NCBI RefSeq assembly: GCF_900100755.1
Contig: NZ_FNCI01000001.1
Location: 1-64,000 of the forward strand
DNA: 64,000 bases
Source: Onishia taeanensis
GTDB lineage: Bacteria; Pseudomonadota; Gammaproteobacteria; Pseudomonadales; Halomonadaceae
Direction: 5' to 3'
Under the pieces are notes generated by a model. That model was not told the origin of the DNA, made no database searches, and saw only the letters and a list, made by a program, of their open reading frames with translations. A program made the translations under genes and the position numbers. Shown here piece after piece: positions 34,704 to 43,705 of this stretch. Position 1 is the first letter of the stretch. Each line of letters starts with the position of its first letter.

Positions 34704-35165
34704 ATGAAAGAAGTGAAACCAGCGGCGTATCTGCGCCGTGAAACGACGCTATGTTCGCTCCTGAGCCGCCTGGGGGTGTGCCTGGTGCTTGCCGGTTGGA
34801 CAATGGCCGCTCAGGCACAGATCTATTCCTGGCAGGATGAGACGGGCCAGTGGCATTTCGCCGACCACTCTCCCGAGGGTGGCGGCGGCGAGCAACGCAA
34901 CCTCGATGAGCTGTCGGATATCAATAGTATGCGACCGCCCGGCGACTCTCCCTATCGCGCCTTGTCATCGCCGCAATCGTCGCGTTCCGGCAGCAGCGTG
35001 CAGCGCAACGCCGGTGGAGCTAACCCACGCTGCGACAGGCTCGAGCAGCGTCTCGAGTCCATTCAGCAGCAGTTGCGGGCGGGATACGAAGAGCCCCGTG
35101 GCAACCGGCTGCGCGCCGCTCGGCGGGAGTTGACTGCGGTCTATCGACGCGAGTGCCGTAATTAG
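34704..35165 (+). CDS. DUF4124 domain-containing periplasmic protein
   Basis: A 153-residue protein. A hydrophobic signal segment covers about residues 18-36 (GVCLVLAGWTMAAQAQ), followed by IYSWQDETGQWHFADHSP, the DUF4124 motif. The middle is low-complexity (Ser, Pro, Gly), and the C-terminus (about 110-153) is a charged helix with Cys at both ends. The start at 34704 has AGGGAA upstream; a GTG three codons earlier is an alternative. The function of DUF4124 is unknown. Confidence 0.8.
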   Translation: MKEVKPAAYLRRETTLCSLLSRLGVCLVLAGWTMAAQAQIYSWQDETGQWHFADHSPEGGGGEQRNLDELSDINSMRPPGDSPYRALSSPQSSRSGSSVQRNAGGANPRCDRLEQRLESIQQQLRAGYEEPRGNRLRAARRELTAVYRRECRN

Positions 35166-35290
35166 GCGCGAGTGCTCTGAGCCGGCTCTTCAGGCCGCTA
35201 CCCTGTTTATCAGCCTGTCGAGGGTGGTTTAGTGCCGGCTGGTTGGTTTTGGTGAGCCTGACCGTGCAGCGGCTAGGTTAGAGCGGACGA

Positions 35291-36193
35291 TCAGACCAGT
35301 TGGCTGGCGGCACGATGCAACCGGGCATGGCGCTGTGCCAGCGCCTCGAGATCCCGGTCGTAGCCGCCGCCGATTACCGCCGCCACCGGAATATGGGCCT
35401 CGCGACAGATCGACAGCACATAGTGGTCCCGGGCGAAGAGCCCGTTATCCGTCAATGCCAGGTGGCCCAAGCGATCATCGGCATGCACGTCGACGCCTGC
35501 GTCATAGAGCACGAGATCAGGGGCGAATTGAACCAGCAATGGCGGCAGGCTGGTCGTGAGCTGGTGAAGGTAGGCGGCATCGTCCGTGCCCCGGGGCAAG
35601 GCGATATCCAGATCGCTATGCTGCTTGCGGGCCGGGAAGTTTGCCGCGCCGTGCATCGAGAAGGTGAAAACGCGCTGATCGTGGCGAAAGAGGCGGGCGG
35701 TGCCGTCGCCCTGATGCACGTCCAGGTCGACGATCAGGATGCGGTCCACCCAGCCGTGGGTCAGCGCATGAGCCGCGGCCACCGCCAGGTCGTTGATCAG
35801 GCAGTAGCCGCTGGCGGCATCTGCGTGAGCATGGTGGGTGCCGCCGGCGGTGTTGCAGGCAAGGCCGGTATCAAGCGCCGCCTCCACGGTTGTGAGCGTG
35901 CCGCCGACCTCGAGCAGGGTGCGCTCGACCAGTGCCTCGGACCAGCGAAAACCGCTGCGTCGTTGGGTCGCCTCACTCATCGAACCGCCGAGAAAGGCGC
36001 GCAGGTATTCGGGCGTATGAATGCGCGCCAGGCTTGCTTCGCTGGCCGGTTGCGGGGTGATCCACTCGGCCCCCATGCCGGTCTCTTCGGCGGCCAAGAT
36101 GTCGCGTAGCACGCGAAACTTGGCCATCGGGAAGGGATGGCGTGGGGGCAGGACGATGGTGTAGCCGGGGTGGTGAATCAGCGGTAGCGGCAT
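35291..36193 (-). CDS. Histone-deacetylase-fold hydrolase
   Basis: A 300-residue arginase/HDAC-fold amidohydrolase. It has GGTHHAHADAASGYCLINDLAVAA (in part), LIVDLDVHQGDGTARLF (zinc-binding Asp and His), FSMHGAANFPARK, VLYDAGVDVHADDRLGHLALT and a C-terminal GGGYDRD, giving the complete set of metal and catalytic residues. Bacterial members remove acyl groups from polyamines, acetoin-related or other amides; the substrate here is not clear. The ATG at 36193 has no strong ribosome site. The gene is alone, convergent with the DUF4124 gene. Confidence 0.9.
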   Translation of the reverse strand: MPLPLIHHPGYTIVLPPRHPFPMAKFRVLRDILAAEETGMGAEWITPQPASEASLARIHTPEYLRAFLGGSMSEATQRRSGFRWSEALVERTLLEVGGTLTTVEAALDTGLACNTAGGTHHAHADAASGYCLINDLAVAAAHALTHGWVDRILIVDLDVHQGDGTARLFRHDQRVFTFSMHGAANFPARKQHSDLDIALPRGTDDAAYLHQLTTSLPPLLVQFAPDLVLYDAGVDVHADDRLGHLALTDNGLFARDHYVLSICREAHIPVAAVIGGGYDRDLEALAQRHARLHRAASQLV

Positions 36194-36818
36194 GTAAGGC
36201 GGTAGGCTTAGTGGCCAGAAGCGAGAAAGGCCACACTCTACTCGCCGTGCGGGGTCCTAGCCAGCCGGGGCCTTTTCCGGCTCGAGCAGTGCATCAGCGG
36301 TATGGTTCTTCATCCCCAGCGGGCTGCTTGGTAACTATTGCCCTGGCAGCGTCTGATCGCGACTGTGGCTGCTATGCGGCCTTCCGCTCAACCGCTCAAC
36401 GTATTCCTTTCCTGCACGTCCCTTCACGCCTTTTCGCGCTGGGCCTCGCTATCGGTCTTGTCTGTGATCAAGTGAAAGGTTATCGAGTCCCCGGAGATCG
36501 GGCCTCGATGCTGCGTGTTGACCGATGCCGAGATGTTTCAACGGCAAAGAGAACTAAGATGTTGGTCGTAAATAGCTGAATCGTACGGTCGTTTTTATCT
36601 AAAGTAGTGCATAATCATATTCTGTAAGGATCAGCGGAACTGATCGCTGAAAGCACAACGTCGCTATACCTGCGCAGGCAAGCTATACCTTACACATCGA
36701 ATGCGATGATCGAAGCGAATCCATCGTCATTCTGGTTAGGTGCGCCGACGCAAGACGGGCGATGATGTCGCAAGGGTGGTCACGCCATCCAACATCAACA
36801 ATACCAAGAGGTGTCTGA
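36194..36818. other. 625-base intergenic stretch before the TAXI-TRAP operon
   Basis: No convincing gene. Open frames here lack ribosome sites and resemble no family. The right half is AT-richer than its surroundings (around 36580-36640, with TGCATAATCATATTCTGTAA) and probably holds the promoter region of the TAXI binding-protein gene, perhaps regulated. AGAGGTG lies before the 36819 start. Confidence 0.5.
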
Positions 36819-37793
36819 ATGAAACGCCATGCAATCACTGCTGCAGCCGTCTCCGGCATGCTAATGGGTGCCGCCATGTTCTCCTCGCCGGTCGTGGCGC
36901 AGGAGCGCTTCATCACTATCGGTACCGGTGGCCAGACCGGCGTCTATTATGTCGTCGGTCAGTCGATCTGCCGTCTCGTGAACCGCCTCGAAGACGCAGA
37001 TATCAAGTGCAACGCGCCGTCTACCGGCGGTTCCGTGGCCAACATCAACGGCATCAAGTCCGGTGAACTGGACATGGGCGTGGCTCAGTCCGACGTGCAG
37101 TACCAAGCCTATAACGGTACCGGCACCTTTGCGGGTGATGCCTATCCCGAACTGCGTGCTGTCTTCCGCGTGCATGGCGAGCCGCTGACGCTGCTGGCCC
37201 GCGCCGACTCCGGCATCGAAACCCTCGATGACCTGGAAGGCAAGCGCGTCAATATCGGTAACCCGGGCTCCGGTCAGCGCAACACCATGGAACAGGTCAT
37301 GGAAGCCAAGGGCTGGACCGAGGACACCTTCGCGTTGGCGTCTCAGCTTGATGCCGCCGAGCAGGCTGCCGCTCTGGCCGATAACAATATCGACGCCATG
37401 GTCTATGTGGTGGGTCACCCTAACGGTTCCATTCAGGAAGCCACCACTACCGTGGATGCCAAGCTGATTCCGCTGGATGACGAGGCGATTGACGGTCTGG
37501 TCGAAGAATATCCGTATTACTCCAAGGTCGTGATCCCGGGGGGCCTCTACAAGGGCAACGATGAGGACGTGACGACCTTCGGTGTGGCGGCGACCTTCGT
37601 GACCAAGGAATCCGTGGATGAGGACATCATCTATGAGACCGTCAAGGCAGTGTTCGATAACTTCGATCGCTTCAAGCGCCTGCACCCTGCATTCGCTAAC
37701 CTGAATGAAGAAGACATGGTCACCCAGGGGCTGTCGGCTCCGCTGCATCCGGGGGCGGCGCGTTACTATCGCGAGCGTGGCTGGATCGAGTGA
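36819..37793 (+). CDS. TAXI-family TRAP transporter substrate-binding protein
   Basis: A 324-residue periplasmic protein. The signal peptide covers residues 1-28 (SSPVVAQE), then FITIGTGGQTGVYYVVGQSI, the TAXI motif; CNAPSTGGSVANINGIKSGE and VNIGNPGSGQRNTMEQVM are also typical. The ligand class is not certain (amino acids and other organic acids are known for TAXI proteins). It heads an operon with a fused permease at 37936 and a UspA gene at 40545. Confidence 0.93.
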   Translation: MKRHAITAAAVSGMLMGAAMFSSPVVAQERFITIGTGGQTGVYYVVGQSICRLVNRLEDADIKCNAPSTGGSVANINGIKSGELDMGVAQSDVQYQAYNGTGTFAGDAYPELRAVFRVHGEPLTLLARADSGIETLDDLEGKRVNIGNPGSGQRNTMEQVMEAKGWTEDTFALASQLDAAEQAAALADNNIDAMVYVVGHPNGSIQEATTTVDAKLIPLDDEAIDGLVEEYPYYSKVVIPGGLYKGNDEDVTTFGVAATFVTKESVDEDIIYETVKAVFDNFDRFKRLHPAFANLNEEDMVTQGLSAPLHPGAARYYRERGWIE

Positions 37794-37935
37794 TCCTGGT
37801 CTAGACGGAGTTCAATGCTCCTGACTCGATGCGCGGCCGTTCCAGCAGGAAGGTCGCGCATCATGGTTTCTAGCCCCGGGGTATGGACCGGGAGCTCAGG
37901 CTTTTCCGGCGATGGATGGCAAGCAGGATGATTTC

Positions 37936-40530
37936 ATGAGCGAAGACAAAACAAGGACCTCAGCCTCGAGCGTCGATCTCGAGGACATGGTGGCGTCCTC
38001 GGACTCCGGGTCGCGAAAGCCGCCCGGGCTGCCTGGCAAGGTGCTGGTGGTTACGGCAGCGGTCTGGTCGTTGTTCCAGCTGTGGATCGCTTCACCGCTA
38101 CCTTTCGTGCTCGAGTTCGGGGTATTCAATGCCACCGAGTCGCGCTCGATTCACCTGGCATTTGCCCTGTTTCTGGCTTACATGGCCTACCCGGCCACCA
38201 AGAACTCTCCGCGGGATCGTATCCCCATTCAGGACTGGGTACTTGGCCTGCTGGCGGCACTCGCCGGTGCCTACATGTTCATTTTCTACGAGCAGTTAGC
38301 CCAGCGTCCGGGGGCGCCGATCATGCAGGACGTGATCGTCGGCGTCATTGGTATTTTGCTGTTGCTCGAAGCAACGCGCCGGGCGCTAGGCCCGCCGCTG
38401 ATGATAGTGGCCCTGGTCTTTATCGGCTACTCGCTGGCAGGCCCTTATATGCCGGGCATTCTGTCTCACCGAGGCGTCAGCGTTTCTGGATTGATCAACC
38501 ACCAGTGGCTGACCACCCAGGGGGTGTTCGGCATTGCATTGGGGGTGTCGACCAGCTTCGTCTTCCTGTTCGTATTGTTTGGTGCCCTGCTCGATAAGGC
38601 GGGGGCGGGTAACTATTTTATCAAGGTGGCTTTCTCGCTGCTTGGCCACTACAAGGGTGGTCCGGCCAAGGCGGCGGTGGTCGCCTCAGGCATGACCGGC
38701 CTGATTTCCGGCTCTTCTATCGCCAACGTGGTGACCACCGGCACCTTCACCATTCCGATGATGAAACGGGTCGGCTTCTCCTCCGAAAAAGCGGGGGCCG
38801 TCGAGGTCGCTTCGTCGGTGAACGGTCAGATCATGCCGCCTGTAATGGGCGCTGCGGCCTTCTTGATGGTCGAGTACGTGGGCATCTCCTATGTGGAGGT
38901 CATCAAACATGCCTTCCTGCCGGCGCTGATCTCCTATATTGCGCTGGTTTATATCGTCCACCTCGAGGCTCTCAAGGCCAACATGAAGGGGCTCGAGAGC
39001 AGCAACCCGCCAAAGCCGATGGTGCGCAAGGTCATCGGCTTCCTGGCCGGCCTCTTGTTGATGATGATCACGGCCTTGGTGGTCTATTACGGCCTCGGCT
39101 GGCTCAAGCCGGTACTTGGCGAAGCGACTCCCTGGGTGGTGGCGGTGGCGCTGACGGTGATTTACATCGCCCTGCTTAAGGTCGGGTCCAACTACCCCGA
39201 GCTCGAGACCGATGATCCCAATGCACCGGTGGTGAGGCTGCCTCAGACGCGTCCTACCGTCATGGTGGGCCTGCAGTTCATTCTACCGGTCGTGGTGCTG
39301 GTCTGGTGCCTGATGGTCGAGCGGCTGTCGCCAGGACTCTCGGCCTTCTGGGCCACGGTCTTCATGACTTTCATCATCGTCACCCAGCGCCCGCTCATGG
39401 CGATATTTCGCGGCCAGAGCGACTTCGCTGAAGACATCAAGGCTGGCTTTCTCGATCTGTGGGATGGCTTAGTAACCGGTGCTCGCAACATGATCGGCAT
39501 TGGTATCGCCACGGCCACCGCCGGCATTATCGTCGGAGCGGTATCGCAGACCGGTGTCGGCCTGGTGCTCGCCGACGTGGTCGAGGTCCTGTCGATGGGC
39601 AATCTGATGCTCATTCTGATGCTCACGGCAGTGCTGAGCCTGATCCTTGGCATGGGCCTGCCGACGACCGCCAACTACATCGTGGTGTCGGCGCTGCTGG
39701 CGCCGGTCATCGTGACCTTGGGGGAGCAGAACGGCCTATTGGTGCCACTGATTGCCGTGCACTTGTTCGTGTTCTATTTCGGCATCATGGCCGACGTCAC
39801 GCCGCCGGTGGGGCTGGCCTCCTTCGCTGCCGCCGCCGTATCGGGGGGAGATCCGCTGCGTACCGGTTTCCAGGCCTTTTACTACAGCCTGCGGACTGCC
39901 GCGCTGCCGTTCCTGTTCATCTTCAACACTGACCTGCTGTTGATCGATGTGTCCTTCCTGCAAGGCATTGTGGTCTTCGTGGTGGCGACCATTGCCATGC
40001 TGATCTTTGCCGCGGCGACGCAAGGGTTCATGCTGACGCGCAATCGCTGGTACGAGAGCATTCTGCTGCTGCTGGTGGCCTTCACGCTCTTCCGTCCTGG
40101 CTTCTGGATGGACATGATCCATGATCCCTACAGGTCGATACCGGCGAGCCAGTTCGTCCAGGCCCTTGGGGAAATGGACGATGACAGCACGCTGCGTGTC
40201 CAGGTGGCGGGTGAGGATGCCTATGGCGATCCGCTGACCACCTACATGACCCTGCCGGTGCCGGAAGGCGATACGGGCGAAGAGCGCTTGGAGAACTTCG
40301 GCCTGGAGCTATTGGTCAAGGACGGAGACTTGGTCGTCGATATGGTCGCCTTTGGCAGTCAGGCTGAGAAACTTGGCTTCGACTTCGATCAGAAAATCAT
40401 CGAGGTGATGGCGCCTGTGGACCGCTGGGCCAAGGAGTGGATGTGGATTCCGGCTCTCGCGGTCTTTGCCTTGATCGTGCTGATGCAGCGGCGTCGCCGC
40501 GATGGCTCGGCCAAACCGGTGTCTGTCTAA
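37936..40530 (+). CDS. Fused TRAP permease (4TM/12TM, DctQM-like)
   Basis: An 864-residue membrane protein fusing a DctQ-like N-terminal part and a DctM-like core, as is usual with TAXI systems. Signatures include MTGLISGSSIANVVTTGTFT, SVNGQIMPPVMGAAAFLM, ILGMGLPTTANYIVVSALLA and ADVTPPVGLASFAAAAVSGG. A soluble region of about 100 residues (about 735-835) precedes a last helix at the C-terminus. The start at 37936 (MSEDKTRTS) has AGGA eight bases upstream; an ATG eight codons earlier is also in frame. It is followed 14 bases later by the UspA gene. Confidence 0.92.
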   Translation: MSEDKTRTSASSVDLEDMVASSDSGSRKPPGLPGKVLVVTAAVWSLFQLWIASPLPFVLEFGVFNATESRSIHLAFALFLAYMAYPATKNSPRDRIPIQDWVLGLLAALAGAYMFIFYEQLAQRPGAPIMQDVIVGVIGILLLLEATRRALGPPLMIVALVFIGYSLAGPYMPGILSHRGVSVSGLINHQWLTTQGVFGIALGVSTSFVFLFVLFGALLDKAGAGNYFIKVAFSLLGHYKGGPAKAAVVASGMTGLISGSSIANVVTTGTFTIPMMKRVGFSSEKAGAVEVASSVNGQIMPPVMGAAAFLMVEYVGISYVEVIKHAFLPALISYIALVYIVHLEALKANMKGLESSNPPKPMVRKVIGFLAGLLLMMITALVVYYGLGWLKPVLGEATPWVVAVALTVIYIALLKVGSNYPELETDDPNAPVVRLPQTRPTVMVGLQFILPVVVLVWCLMVERLSPGLSAFWATVFMTFIIVTQRPLMAIFRGQSDFAEDIKAGFLDLWDGLVTGARNMIGIGIATATAGIIVGAVSQTGVGLVLADVVEVLSMGNLMLILMLTAVLSLILGMGLPTTANYIVVSALLAPVIVTLGEQNGLLVPLIAVHLFVFYFGIMADVTPPVGLASFAAAAVSGGDPLRTGFQAFYYSLRTAALPFLFIFNTDLLLIDVSFLQGIVVFVVATIAMLIFAAATQGFMLTRNRWYESILLLLVAFTLFRPGFWMDMIHDPYRSIPASQFVQALGEMDDDSTLRVQVAGEDAYGDPLTTYMTLPVPEGDTGEERLENFGLELLVKDGDLVVDMVAFGSQAEKLGFDFDQKIIEVMAPVDRWAKEWMWIPALAVFALIVLMQRRRRDGSAKPVSV

Positions 40531-40544
40531 TGGAGGGTTAGACC

Positions 40545-40973
40545 ATGTATCAGAAAATCCTGTTGCCGGTGGACCTCAACGAGCAGGCGTCCTGGGAAAG
40601 GGCGCTGCCCACCGCCTTGGCTTTGTGCCATACCTTCGGCGCCTCGCTGCACCTGGTGTCCGTGTTGCCTGACTATCGCATGCCGTTGGTGGGGTCGTAT
40701 TTCCCGGCCGACTTCAGCGAGAAGGCCCACAAGGCACTCACCGAGGCCCAGCACGCCTTCGTGCAGCAGCACATACCCAGTGATATCACCGTGCAATGTG
40801 CTATCGCCGAGGGCTCACCCTGGGAAGCCATCATCGATACCGCCAAGAAACTCGATATCGACCTAGTGGTCATGGCCTCGCACAACAAGCGTAAGTTCGC
40901 CGATTACGTGCTTGGCCCCAATGCCGAGCACGTGGTGCATCACAGCAAGATGTCGGTGATGATCGTACGCTAA
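40545..40973 (+). CDS. Universal stress protein (UspA family; TeaD-like)
   Basis: A 142-residue UspA-fold protein: MYQKILLPVDLNEQASWERA at the start, LDIDLVVMASHNKRKFADYVLGPNAEHVVHHSKMSV (in part) at the end. In Halomonas the ectoine TRAP system TeaABC is encoded with the UspA protein TeaD, which binds ATP and modulates transport. The position directly after a TAXI permease suggests a similar regulatory role here; this is inference by analogy. GGAGG lies before the start. Confidence 0.9.
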   Translation: MYQKILLPVDLNEQASWERALPTALALCHTFGASLHLVSVLPDYRMPLVGSYFPADFSEKAHKALTEAQHAFVQQHIPSDITVQCAIAEGSPWEAIIDTAKKLDIDLVVMASHNKRKFADYVLGPNAEHVVHHSKMSVMIVR

Positions 40974-41000
40974 GTCACCCACGACATTGCCTGGCTGTCG

Positions 41001-41040
41001 CCAACCCCCGAACGGCTCTGCCATTCGGGGGTTGGCGTTT
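41001..41040 (+). terminator. Terminator of the TAXI-TRAP operon
   Basis: CCAACCCCCGAA (41001-41012) and TTCGGGGGTTGG (41024-41035) form a perfect 12-base stem with an 11-base loop, followed by CGTTT. It lies 28 bases after the uspA stop. Confidence 0.88.
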
Positions 41041-41275
41041 ATGGGGCCTGGGGCGGCGAGGCCTCCATGTCCCTATGCCTCTGTACCTGTCGTCTGTCGA
41101 GATAGGCGTCACCCAGGGCAACTCTTCATCCCCTCGTCTACAGTGACATAAGCACTATTGAAAAAACCTCAGGAGATCCTGGCTTTCAGGCCGATGCGTA
41201 CTCATGGACGTTGCCGGGTACGCTGCTCGTTTAGGCTTGGTGGCCTTATCTTCCCGAACGGTTGAGGGGTGTGCC

Positions 41276-42091
41276 ATGAATGCAGCTGCCACGAAGGGCC
41301 CCAAGCCTTCTGATTACCACGTTAAGATCAGCATCAACCCCGTCGGTTTGGACAGACCCAGGGCCTGGCTGGTGGCCGGTTTCCAGGACTTTCGCGATGC
41401 CACGGCCGTCAGCTTGGCTTATGGCGTGTTTTGGGTAGGCCTTAGCCTGGCCATCACACTGGGGGCCTTTACCCTCGATCTCTGGCACTGGCTGCTGCCG
41501 CTGGTCGCCGGCTTCATGTTTCTTGGCCCCCTGGTGGCGGTAGGTGCGTACGGCATCAGTCGCGCGCTCGAAGAGCACCGTACACCGACCATGGGCGATG
41601 CCTTTGGCGCCTGGCGTGCCCATACCGGGCAGTTGGCGATGATGGGCCTGATGATGATGATTTTCTTCCTCGCCTGGATTCGCTTGGCAACCCTGCTATT
41701 CGCGCTCTTCTTTGGTTTCGAAGTGCCAAACCCTGACACCCTCTACATTTCCTTGCTGACCACCTCTGAAGGCTTGAGCATGCTGCTGGTCGGCACGGCG
41801 GCGGGGGCGGTACTCGCCTTTGGGGCATTCTCGATCAGTGTGGTCGCCATTCCGACTCTGATGGACCAGGACCTGACCTTTATGGAAGGCATCGAAGCCA
41901 GTCTCAAGGCCGTGGCACAGAATTTTCGCCCCATGCTGCTATGGGCAGCCATTCTCACTGGCAGCGTGCTGCTCGGCGTGGTGACGTTTTATATAGGCTT
42001 GGCCGTGATCCTGCCGGTGCTGGGTCATGCCAGCTGGCATGCCTACGAAGACCTCGTGAATGTGGAAATCACCGAGCCTCCAACCCGCTGA
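41276..42091 (+). CDS. DUF2189 family membrane protein
   Basis: A 271-residue protein with about six hydrophobic segments. RAWLVAGFQDFRDATAVSLAYG, FMFLGPLVAVGAYGISRALE and the AISVVAIPTLMDQDLTF-like segment (SISVVAIPTLMDQDLTF) match the DUF2189 family of predicted integral membrane proteins. The function is unknown. The start at 41276 has GAGGGG upstream. The family is often found near respiratory or copper-oxidase genes, but here no such neighbour is present. Its stop lies inside a duplicated 20-base unit. Confidence 0.85.
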   Translation: MNAAATKGPKPSDYHVKISINPVGLDRPRAWLVAGFQDFRDATAVSLAYGVFWVGLSLAITLGAFTLDLWHWLLPLVAGFMFLGPLVAVGAYGISRALEEHRTPTMGDAFGAWRAHTGQLAMMGLMMMIFFLAWIRLATLLFALFFGFEVPNPDTLYISLLTTSEGLSMLLVGTAAGAVLAFGAFSISVVAIPTLMDQDLTFMEGIEASLKAVAQNFRPMLLWAAILTGSVLLGVVTFYIGLAVILPVLGHASWHAYEDLVNVEITEPPTR

Positions 42092-42120
42092 GGGCTTCCC
42101 CAACCCGCTAAGGGCTTCCC
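42081..42120. repeat. Two-copy 20-bp tandem repeat across the DUF2189 stop codon
   Basis: The unit CAACCCGCTGAGGGCTTCCC at 42081 is repeated at 42101 with a single base change (GCTAAGG). The first copy contains the TGA stop. A third, weaker start (CAACTGGCT) follows. It looks like a recent short duplication. Confidence 0.85.
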
Positions 42121-42252
42121 CAACTGGCTCGGTATCGGTGATTTTCGGTAAGCTAGGTAGGCGAATCGCGCAAAACATATTGCGTTTGGCGGCTAGACTA
42201 GGCTCAGCATGCCGGCCGCCAGGCTTCCTCCTAGCCGCAAGGACTGCTTACC

Positions 42253-43080
42253 ATGGCTACCCCTCGCCTGCATTTGTCTGCTTTATATCGCTATCCACTC
42301 AAGTCCTGTGCGGGAGAACCACTCGAACGCGCGCAGGTGCATCAAGAAGGAATCGCCGGGGATCGTCGTTTGATGTTGGCTCGCCCCGATGGCCGCTTTA
42401 TCACGGCTCGGACCCACCCCCGGTTGGAATTGATGCAGGTTCAGCTCGGTGAGGAAACGGTGGTGCTGCGTTTCCCCGGGCACCGGGATCTCGAACTGGT
42501 CCGGGCAAATTTCTCTCTGGCGCCATTTGCCACCGAGGTATGGGGTGATCGCTTCGAAGCGCTGGCGACCTCAAAAGAGGCCGATGCTTGGTGTAGTGCG
42601 GTAGTAGGGGAGGCGGCTCACCTGCTCTGCATCGGTGAGCGTTCGCCGCGCTATCGTGAATCGATCCAGCAGCGGGTTGGGTTTGCCGATGGCTATCCGC
42701 TGCTGTTGATTGGTGAGGGATCGCTTGCCGATCTCAACGCGAAGCTGGCTCATGCACAAGGGGCGTCAGATGGTAAGCCTCACGTCATGGCCCAGTTTCG
42801 TCCCAATTTGGTCGTGGCTGGCAGTGATGCCTTCGCCGAGGATGGCTGGCAGCGTCTGCGTATCGGAGACGTGGAGCTTGGCGTCGCGGAACCCTGTGCA
42901 CGATGCGCAATGATTACCGTAGACCCGGCCACCGGCGCCTTTTTACCTGGCAAAGAACCGCTCAAGACGCTGGCGACCTATCGGCGCGGCGGAAAGGGAA
43001 AAGTCCTCTTTGGTCAGAATTTGGTCGTCCTGAAAGAGGGGCAATTAACGCTCGGAGATGACGTCGAAATCCTGGCATGA
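42253..43080 (+). CDS. MOSC domain-containing protein
   Basis: A 275-residue protein with an N-terminal MOSC_N beta-barrel (LHLSALYRYPLKSCAGEPLE) and a C-terminal MOSC domain with the key Cys in VAEPCARCAMITVDPATGAF. MOSC proteins are predicted or shown to bind molybdenum cofactor sulfur and to act in N-hydroxylated base reduction (YcbX/mARC). E. coli YcbX carries a C-terminal ferredoxin domain, which is absent here. AAGGA lies nine bases before the start. The next gene also has a molybdenum-cofactor fold, which may be meaningful. Confidence 0.9.
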   Translation: MATPRLHLSALYRYPLKSCAGEPLERAQVHQEGIAGDRRLMLARPDGRFITARTHPRLELMQVQLGEETVVLRFPGHRDLELVRANFSLAPFATEVWGDRFEALATSKEADAWCSAVVGEAAHLLCIGERSPRYRESIQQRVGFADGYPLLLIGEGSLADLNAKLAHAQGASDGKPHVMAQFRPNLVVAGSDAFAEDGWQRLRIGDVELGVAEPCARCAMITVDPATGAFLPGKEPLKTLATYRRGGKGKVLFGQNLVVLKEGQLTLGDDVEILA

Positions 43081-43150
43081 TATGGCCCCTGATCAGCCAG
43101 CGAAGTACGCCTAGGGTGAAAGTATGCATGTCGAACCGCCGGAGATTTAT

Positions 43151-43666
43151 GTGAATCCGATTGCTCGCTCACTGACTAGGTGTCTGCTTGCCTGCCTCAT
43201 GACGTTACCCGCTCAAGCCGCACCCCTGTCCTTGCCTCAGCCTGAGGGAGAGGTGTTGCTCGAAATCAGCGGCGATATCCTTTACACCAACGACGGAGAC
43301 AAGGCGCTATTCGATCGGGAAATGCTCAGTCAACTGCCTGTCCGGATCGTTAGCACTCATACTCCTTGGACGGACCGGGAAAGGCAGTTTCAAGGCCCGT
43401 TGATTCGGGACCTTTTGTCTCGAGTCGGTGCCCAAGGCGATGAGCTACGCGTCGAGGCGCTCAACCATTTTTCGGGGGAGATACCTGTTAGCGATGTTCA
43501 GAATTATGCCGTCATTCTAGCCATGGCCATGGATGGTGAGCCGTTGGCGATTCGCGACTTTGGGCCCCTCTTCGTGTTATACCCTTTTGACGATCACCCT
43601 GAACTCGATACCGAGAATGTTCGCTATCGAAGTGTGTGGCAGGTTGCCAAAATTCATGTGCATTGA
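43151..43666 (+). CDS. Small periplasmic SUOX-fold protein without the Mo-ligand Cys
   Basis: A 171-residue exported protein of the oxidoreductase molybdopterin-binding superfamily. The start is GTG at 43151 (MNPIARSLTRCLLACLM), with GGAG upstream and a good signal peptide cleaved after PAQA; the ATG at 43124 is less likely. The domain reads LLEISGDILYTN, LSQLPVRIVSTHTPWTD, FQGPLIRDLLSRVGA and a C-terminal YPFDDHPELDTENVRYRSVW (in pieces). Where active enzymes have the Mo-ligand Cys, the sequence has THTPWT, and no Cys is left in the mature protein, so catalysis is unlikely. The next gene, 39 bases downstream, is a hybrid histidine kinase; such pairs suggest a sensing accessory role. Confidence 0.78.
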   Translation: MNPIARSLTRCLLACLMTLPAQAAPLSLPQPEGEVLLEISGDILYTNDGDKALFDREMLSQLPVRIVSTHTPWTDRERQFQGPLIRDLLSRVGAQGDELRVEALNHFSGEIPVSDVQNYAVILAMAMDGEPLAIRDFGPLFVLYPFDDHPELDTENVRYRSVWQVAKIHVH

Positions 43667-43705
43667 GCAGTATCGAGATCATCTTTCCCAGCGGTATGCG
43701 TCTAC

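Noticed and set aside
36142-36579. A 145-codon open frame on plus, overlapping the 5' end of the HDAC-fold gene
   Set aside because: No ribosome site, no family similarity, and it overlaps the HDAC-fold gene and its upstream region. Likely chance.
41204-41275. Upstream extension of the DUF2189 protein
   Set aside because: The extra 24 residues lack a ribosome site, and the Met at 41276 follows GAGGGG.
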